Positions 23,249 through 27,183 of a DNA stretch of 27,183 nt are shown piece by piece (the stretch's first letter is position 1; every line of letters starts with the position of its first letter). Source of the DNA: Streptosporangiaceae bacterium. GTDB taxonomy: Bacteria; Actinomycetota; Actinomycetes; Streptosporangiales; Streptosporangiaceae. The stretch is taken from positions 1-27,183 of the forward strand of contig JASHTT010000692.1 of NCBI GenBank assembly GCA_030040415.1. Direction: 5' to 3'. A program made the position numbers and the translations under genes. The notes beneath the pieces were generated by a model. That model ran no database searches, was not told the origin of the DNA, and saw only the letters and a program-made list of their open reading frames with translations.

Positions 23249-23794
23249 ATGACAGCCACCGCAGAACTTGCCGACCTGGACCGCCGCATCAGCGATCTGC
23301 GGCGATTCGAACAGGACTACCGAGCCCGGCTGCGGCTGTTTCACCAGCAACAGCTCAACGACCTCGACCCGGAGTCCGGCACCGTCACGGTCCCCCGGCT
23401 GCCCGCCGACCAGCGCAAGCAGCTGATCGAGTGGCTGGCCGGGGAGTTCACAGCGCAACGGGCGGCGCAGTGGCCGGCCGGCACGACCGCGCACCTGCTG
23501 GCGCTGTGGGGCACCGCGTCGCTGCGCGGCGCCGCGCTCGACCGCGCGTTCGCCGACTATCTGGACGCCGAGCGGCTACGCCGTGACGTGCAGGCCGGTC
23601 ACGTGCCGTGGCAGGACGTGCTGCCAGGGCTGGACTGCGCTGACCCGGAGCAGGAGGCCAGGAAGGCGACCGGTTACCTCGCCGCGAGGGCGCTGGCCGT
23701 GCTTGTGCACGGCGACCCGAGCGCGGCTAGCCTGCAGGAGTGGACGAGCGATCTGCCGACGTGCGGCTCGACGCCGGGATCGCCGCCGACCTGA
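23249..23794 (+). CDS. hypothetical protein with N-terminal coiled-coil-like helix, 181 aa
   Basis: I do not recognise the family. GGGGGA lies 5 nt before ATG 23249; a second in-frame ATG at 23237 is less likely. The first 35 residues (LADLDRRISDLRRFEQDYRARLR...) form a charged helix with heptad-like spacing. The middle is helical with Trp/Leu (LIEWLAGEFTAQ, AAQWPAGTTAHLLALWG), and the end is low-complexity Ser/Pro/Thr. There is no signal peptide or membrane helix, so it is probably cytoplasmic. Its 3' end overlaps the next gene by 55 bp in another frame, which suggests coupled expression with the kinase-like protein. Confidence 0.65.
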   Translation: MTATAELADLDRRISDLRRFEQDYRARLRLFHQQQLNDLDPESGTVTVPRLPADQRKQLIEWLAGEFTAQRAAQWPAGTTAHLLALWGTASLRGAALDRAFADYLDAERLRRDVQAGHVPWQDVLPGLDCADPEQEARKATGYLAARALAVLVHGDPSAASLQEWTSDLPTCGSTPGSPPT

Positions 23795-24672
23795 TCTCGG
23801 CCCAGTTTCCCGACCTGGCCGGCCAGCCGGTCCGCCAGTTCGGCGCGGGCTGGGATCACTATCTGGTGACCGCGGGCGACGAATGGATCTTCCGGTTCCC
23901 CAGGCGCGCGGAGCGCGTACCTTGGCTGCTCCGCGAGATCCAGATCATGGACGTGCTCGCGGCAGAGGTGGCGCCGCGCTACGAGCTCGCGGGACGGCCG
24001 TCTAGCACGTTCCCGTATCCGTTCGTCGGTTACCGCCGGGTGCCCGGCGTGGGTGCCGATCGGTCGCCGGTGACCAACCTCGCGGGCCTCGCCGCGGACG
24101 TCGGGGCCGTGCTCAGCCGGCTGCACAACACGGACACCGCCAGGGTGCCACCGACCCCATCAGGCTGGGAACGGGAGCCCTGGGCGCAGCTGCGCGAGGA
24201 GCTGGCCGCTCAGGCCGGGCTCGTCAGGCCACTGCTGCCGGAAGGCCTCTGCTCGGCAGCCGAGCCCTACCTCACCGGCAACGTCGCCGAGCCCGAGCAG
24301 GACGGCCCGCAGCGCTTCATCCACAACGACATCTGCCCGGACCACCTGATCGTCGACCCGTCCACCGGCAGGCTTGCCGGGCTGATCGACTTCACTGACG
24401 CCATGGTCGGCGAGGTGGTGCTCGACTTCGTGGGCCTGATCGGGGTCGCCGGGTACGAGTTCATCGGCCAGGTGGCCGCGCACTACGACCTGCCGCTCGG
24501 TGCTGGCTTCGGCAGGAAGCTGGCCTGGCTAGCGCGCACGCTGACGCTGACCTGGCTGGCCGACGCGGCACAGCTCACTCCGGCAGATGTCAGCAAGCAC
24601 CTGACGTGGACGGCGCGGGCCTTCGGACAGTCATGGGAGCCTCAACCTCGCAGTCAGCAGCCGAAGAGTTAG
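23740..24672 (+). CDS. aminoglycoside-phosphotransferase (APH)-fold kinase-like protein, 310 aa
   Basis: A small-molecule kinase of the APH/ChoK superfamily. EWIFRFPRR (48-56) corresponds to the nucleotide-binding strand, Glu66 in LLREIQI to the helix-C Glu, and the catalytic loop is HNDICPDHLIVD (195-206) with Asp197 as base. The usual metal-binding Asn is His202, a variant seen in many APH relatives. IDFTDA (216-221) is the DFG equivalent. The start is GTG 23740 inside the preceding gene; GTG 23761 is an alternative, as AGGAG abuts the first. It ends at 24672, overlapping the stop of the convergent MarR gene by 4 bp. Its target could be an antibiotic, an amino sugar or a metabolite; the MarR neighbour does not settle it. 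Confidence 0.83.
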   Translation: MDERSADVRLDAGIAADLISAQFPDLAGQPVRQFGAGWDHYLVTAGDEWIFRFPRRAERVPWLLREIQIMDVLAAEVAPRYELAGRPSSTFPYPFVGYRRVPGVGADRSPVTNLAGLAADVGAVLSRLHNTDTARVPPTPSGWEREPWAQLREELAAQAGLVRPLLPEGLCSAAEPYLTGNVAEPEQDGPQRFIHNDICPDHLIVDPSTGRLAGLIDFTDAMVGEVVLDFVGLIGVAGYEFIGQVAAHYDLPLGAGFGRKLAWLARTLTLTWLADAAQLTPADVSKHLTWTARAFGQSWEPQPRSQQPKS

Positions 24673-25127
24673 CTCTCGGGATTGACCGCCTGCAGGTCCT
24701 GACCGGCGAGTGCCTGCATGGCGGGCAGCGCCGCGGCCAGGGCCGCCTGGTCTGCCGGGTCGAGCCTGGCGAGCAGCGCGGCAAGCCGCTCGGCGCGGAC
24801 GCCACGGCGCCCGGCGAGCAGTGCCTTGCCCTCGTCGGTGATCTCCAGGTGCACAACGCGACCGTCATCCGGGTCGGCACGCCTGGTTACCAGGCCCGCG
24901 TTCGACAGCCTGGCCACCAGCTGGGTCATGGCCGGCTGCGTGACCCCCTCGCTGGCGGCCAGCGCGGTCAGCCGGTGCGGACCTGACCGCTCGAGCGTAC
25001 TGAGCGTCGCAACGGCGGTCAGCGAAAGCCCGGGTGGGCTCAGCCGTCGGCTGAGTGCGAACAGCCGCTCAAGTACCGCCGCAACGGCGGCAGCCTGGTC
25101 GTGGTCGAGCCTGCCTGACGCGTCCAT
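24669..25127 (-). CDS. MarR-family winged-helix transcriptional regulator, 152 aa
   Basis: A dimeric winged-helix regulator. The recognition helix region is VTQPAMTQLVARLSNAGLV (about 62-80), the wing is RRADPDDGRVVHLEITDEG (81-99), and flanking helices form the dimer interface. The MarR wing signature DxR reads DDGR. ATG 25127 is preceded by AAAGGG. MarR proteins usually bind a palindrome over their own promoter and lose it on binding a phenolic or other ligand; a 7-bp inverted repeat spans this start. The gene follows the AIM24 operon on the same strand but after a strong hairpin, and it converges on the APH-like gene. Its regulon beyond itself is unknown. Confidence 0.9.
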   Translation of the reverse strand: MDASGRLDHDQAAAVAAVLERLFALSRRLSPPGLSLTAVATLSTLERSGPHRLTALAASEGVTQPAMTQLVARLSNAGLVTRRADPDDGRVVHLEITDEGKALLAGRRGVRAERLAALLARLDPADQAALAAALPAMQALAGQDLQAVNPES

Positions 25128-25154
25128 AAGCCCTTTTTATATTCCATGCTTATG
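25125..25154. promoter_or_regulatory. inverted repeat over the MarR start, candidate autoregulatory operator
   Basis: CATAAGC (25125-25131) and GCTTATG (25148-25154) are exact inverses separated by 16 A+T-rich bases, including the start codon and a run of T (A on the coding strand). Placement fits repression of the marR promoter by its own product. Confidence 0.45.
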
Positions 25155-25173
25155 TAGCGAGGTAGCCGGGCCA

Positions 25174-25201
25174 GCCGGCGCATCGTCATGACTGCGCCGG
25201 C
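25174..25201 (-). terminator. strong hairpin after the AIM24 operon
   Basis: GCCGGCGCA and TGCGCCGGC pair perfectly over 9 bp around a 10-nt loop, with a further GGGC/GCCC after a small internal loop. It starts 12 nt after the last AIM24 stop. No T-run follows, which is common in actinobacterial terminators. Confidence 0.6.
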
Positions 25202-25213
25202 CCGCCCTGCGTG

Positions 25214-26104
25214 TCACCAGTACTGGGTGGTCGCCCCGGAGCTCATCACGATGCCGCCCGTCATCTCCGGCGGCTCGTACACCGACTTGACAGCGATCCG
25301 GCCCGGCCCCTGGAGCACCAGCCAGATCGACTTGGCCTGCCACCGCGGCGAGCTGAACCAGTACTGACCCCGCGGGTACTCGAAATGCAGGTGCATCCCG
25401 ACCGTCCTGTCCTTCCAGATCAGGCTGCCGGGCTCGACCAGGATGCGCTCACCCTGGCGCAGGTCGCGGATGAACGTGTTGCCGGGGGCGTGCAGTAGCA
25501 GCAGCCCCGGCGCGCCTTGCGCGTGGAACCTGTCCATGGTCTGGCCGAGCGGGTAGTGGTATTCCTGGTCGTCGCCGCTCTGCGTGGTGTACCAGATGCC
25601 CGACGACTCCCACTGGTAGCCGACGTTCGAGGTAGCGACGAGGAAGCGGTGCTCCACCACGTCCACCGCGTGGCCCGCGGGCAGCGGGATCGCGATGGTC
25701 TCCCCCGGGTGGTCGTCACTGATCGCGATGTAGCCCGGGCCCCTCGCTGTCATCATGAACAGCGGCATGCCGGCCAGCACCCGGTTCCATCCGCCAGCCA
25801 TCCGCATCGTGTCGAGCTGCACGCTGGTATCGCAGTGCAGCAGCACGTGATGCGAGAAGTAGACCGAGTCTTCCTTGTCCAGCTTCATCTCGGCGACTGG
25901 CACGTACTTGCCGCTGATCTGGCAGGTGGACCTGTTGAAGTGGATCCTGGCCATGTCCCTGATCGGCGGCTGCTCGGCCCAGCCGGAGTCCGAGATTCGC
26001 TCGCGCACGTCCACGGGCGCCCCGCAGTGCGGGCACGTGGCGCCACCGCCCTCGCTCTGGATGCGGCAGTAGGGGCAGGTGTAGGTCGTCGTTGGCGTCG
26101 ACAT
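25214..26104 (-). CDS. AIM24-family protein with N-terminal zinc ribbon (second copy)
   Basis: A 296-aa protein. Cys10, Cys13, Cys24 and Cys27 (CPYC...CPHC) form a zinc ribbon, followed by a beta-rich AIM24/TIGR00266 domain: STCQISGKYVPVAEMKL (59-75), DSVYFSHHVLLH, LFMMTARGPGYIAIS, GQTMDRFHAQGAPGLLLLHAPGN and GERILVEPGSLIWKD. AIM24 is a fold of uncertain function, related to a yeast mitochondrial biogenesis factor; bacterial roles are not known. No signal or membrane segment is present. It starts 9 nt after the stop of the homologous upstream gene, so the two are a tandem duplication within one operon. Zinc binding is inferred from the four Cys only. Confidence 0.88.
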   Translation of the reverse strand: MSTPTTTYTCPYCRIQSEGGGATCPHCGAPVDVRERISDSGWAEQPPIRDMARIHFNRSTCQISGKYVPVAEMKLDKEDSVYFSHHVLLHCDTSVQLDTMRMAGGWNRVLAGMPLFMMTARGPGYIAISDDHPGETIAIPLPAGHAVDVVEHRFLVATSNVGYQWESSGIWYTTQSGDDQEYHYPLGQTMDRFHAQGAPGLLLLHAPGNTFIRDLRQGERILVEPGSLIWKDRTVGMHLHFEYPRGQYWFSSPRWQAKSIWLVLQGPGRIAVKSVYEPPEMTGGIVMSSGATTQYW

Positions 26105-26113
26105 CGGCGTCGC

Positions 26114-26917
26114 CTACTCGGTGGTGCCGTGGTGGACGTACATGGACTGGATGCCGACCCGGCCGGGGCCCGTCATCTCCGCCAGGTACATGTTGTGGCT
26201 GCCCATCATGCCGGTCTTGAACTTCTGCGTGACGGTGTTCATGGTGACCGAGGAGTCCTTGTACAGGAATCCGCCCGGCTCGACCAGGATCTTCTCGCCC
26301 TGCTGCAATGTCTTCTGGAAGACGTTGCCGTAGCCGTGCAGCAGCAGCAGGCCCTGCTCGCCACCGGTGACGAACCTGTCCATGTACATGCCGGTGCCGC
26401 CGTGCAGCACGTTCGCCAGGCCCTTGATGCGCACGAACGAGTAGTTCAGCGAGTGCGTGCCGGCCAGGAACGCATGCTCCCGCACGTCGATCTCGTGCGA
26501 CGGGTGGATCGGCAGCACGACAACCTCGCCGGTGGCATCCCTGGACAGCGCGACGCGGCCGGGCCCGTGCGCGACGCTGAGGATGTGCGGCATGCCGCCG
26601 ACCATGCGGCGAGCGCCGCCGCCGGTGTTGAGCGCCGACATCGGCACCCCTGGCTCTTTCCAGAGCATGACGTGGTGCTCAAAGAAAACCGAATCGCCCT
26701 GGGCGAGCGCCAGCTCGGCCACCGGGACGATCTCGCCCTCGATCTGGCAGGTGGAGTTGGAAAACTTGAACTCCGTCATGTCCCGCAACCGCGGAGCCTC
26801 GGTCCAGCCCGAGTCCGAGACGAGATTCTTCTTGTCGAGCGGCGCACCGCAGGTACCGCAGCTTGTGCGGTCAGCTGCGTTCTGCGCCTTGCACCATTGA
26901 CACTCGATGCGGTCCAT
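26114..26917 (-). CDS. AIM24-family protein with N-terminal zinc ribbon (first copy)
   Basis: A 267-aa paralogue of the next gene. The zinc ribbon is Cys6, Cys9, Cys20 and Cys23 (CQWC...CGTC). The shared junction SDSGWTEAPRLRDM and STCQIEGEIVPVAELAL, DSVFFEHHVMLW, ILSVAHGPGRVALS and GERILVEPGGFLYKD-like blocks (here GEKILVEPG) line up with the second copy in the same order. It is shorter mainly in the central loop and at the C-terminus. It is the first gene of the AIM24 pair; a long hairpin 26984-27033 separates it from the zinc-ribbon gene upstream. The family function is unknown; tandem AIM24 copies may form a mixed assembly. Confidence 0.88.
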   Translation of the reverse strand: MDRIECQWCKAQNAADRTSCGTCGAPLDKKNLVSDSGWTEAPRLRDMTEFKFSNSTCQIEGEIVPVAELALAQGDSVFFEHHVMLWKEPGVPMSALNTGGGARRMVGGMPHILSVAHGPGRVALSRDATGEVVVLPIHPSHEIDVREHAFLAGTHSLNYSFVRIKGLANVLHGGTGMYMDRFVTGGEQGLLLLHGYGNVFQKTLQQGEKILVEPGGFLYKDSSVTMNTVTQKFKTGMMGSHNMYLAEMTGPGRVGIQSMYVHHGTTE

Positions 26918-26983
26918 CCGGGCAGGCCTTCCTGGTAGGGCACCTAATAACGAACTCAGCGGGGAATAATGCTGCGATGCTAG

Positions 26984-27033
26984 CGGAGTTTCGAATCCCG
27001 CCCGTAATTAATCGGGCAGGAATCGAAACCCCG
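26984..27033. terminator. long imperfect hairpin between zinc-ribbon gene and AIM24 pair
   Basis: Two 21-nt arms (26984-27004 and 27013-27033) pair at 18 positions around the loop TAATTAAT. The structure lies just after the stop of the zinc-ribbon gene on the minus strand, as a terminator would, though without a T-run. An operator within the following promoter region is the alternative. Confidence 0.55.
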
Positions 27034-27043
27034 AAGCCGTGAG

Positions 27044-27183
27044 TCACGCGGAAGGCGGCGCCGTGGGCGTACCGCATTCGGCGCAGAACTTCGCGCTCGC
27101 GCTGAGGTTGGCATTGCAATTCGTGCAGTGCTTCTGCGTCGGCGTGCCGCATTCGGCGCAGAACTTCGCGCCGGCCGCGACCT
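27044..27183 (-). CDS. C-terminal end of a zinc-ribbon protein (start beyond right edge)
   Basis: I translated this frame by hand. The last 45 residues of a protein are visible, with the stop TGA at 27044-27046. They contain three CxxC knuckles: FCAECGTPT, HCTNCNANL and FCAECGTPT. HCTNC and the second FCAEC form one complete zinc ribbon; the first FCAEC would pair with an upstream knuckle outside the window. Such tails occur on several actinobacterial membrane or SPFH-type proteins, so the main domain cannot be named. It is oriented with the AIM24 pair and shares their zinc-ribbon theme. Confidence 0.75.
   Translation of the reverse strand, partial: VAAGAKFCAECGTPTQKHCTNCNANLSASAKFCAECGTPTAPPSA
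27066..27170. repeat. 30-bp direct repeat encoding duplicated zinc knuckle
   Basis: 27066-27095 and 27141-27170 differ at one base and are offset by 75 bp (25 codons), encoding the same AKFCAECGTPT segment twice. A recent internal duplication or conversion in the zinc-ribbon tail is likely. Confidence 0.8.

Noticed and set aside
25517..26938. A 473-codon plus-strand open frame across both AIM24 genes
   Set aside because: It spans two complete opposite genes and their stop/start junction, and has a Val/Arg/His-rich shadow composition.
26984..27004. Possible tRNA remnant or attachment site, because TTTCGAATCCCG resembles a T-arm
   Set aside because: It is one arm of a 50-nt palindrome, with no acceptor or anticodon arm and no integrase gene nearby.

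Overview
The window is high-GC DNA. It uses GTG and TTG starts, has short ATGA and 8-bp overlaps between genes, and carries actinobacterial families: a FolP2-type DHPS homologue, paired ClpPs with a ClgR/PopR-like regulator, zinc-ribbon AIM24 proteins and a CYP125-like P450. A high-GC actinomycete (Actinomycetota) is the best reading. Genus cannot be set from the sequence. No tRNA, rRNA, CRISPR array, transposase or phage gene was seen.

Layout. (A) 1-4599, minus: four consecutive flavin-dependent luciferase-like monooxygenases, the last running off the left edge. (B) 4600-4882: a divergent regulatory region with a near-perfect palindrome and ATTGTCG repeats. (C) 4883-10542, plus: a complete Dpp/Opp-type ABC importer (lipoprotein, two permeases, two ATPases), then a DUF3500 protein. 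A and C together look like an import-and-oxidise module for an unknown small molecule. (D) 11612-17673, minus: zinc alcohol dehydrogenase, SMP-30 lactonase, GH3 glycosidase, FolP2-like protein and SDR, tightly packed, which suggests oxidative use of glycosides or sugars in the cytoplasm. (E) 17752-20504: a U32-like TIM-barrel protein and two ClpP subunits (plus), converging on a ClgR/PopR-like regulator (minus) that ends in Ala-Ala. The regulator is flanked on both sides by different 15-bp tandem repeats. (F) 20698-23122, minus: P450 followed by thiolase. (G) 23249-24672, plus: an unknown protein and an aminoglycoside-phosphotransferase-fold kinase. (H) 24669-27183, minus: a MarR regulator, two tandem zinc-ribbon AIM24 proteins and the tail of another zinc-ribbon protein at the right edge.

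The most interesting points are the divergent monooxygenase/importer module, a FolP2 homologue with degraded DHPS motifs inside a sugar operon, and the ClpP pair. In that pair the second subunit has Asn at the catalytic Asp position, and the neighbouring regulator carries a probable Clp degron and period-15 repeats at both ends. All functions are inferred by reading motifs; no database search was run.
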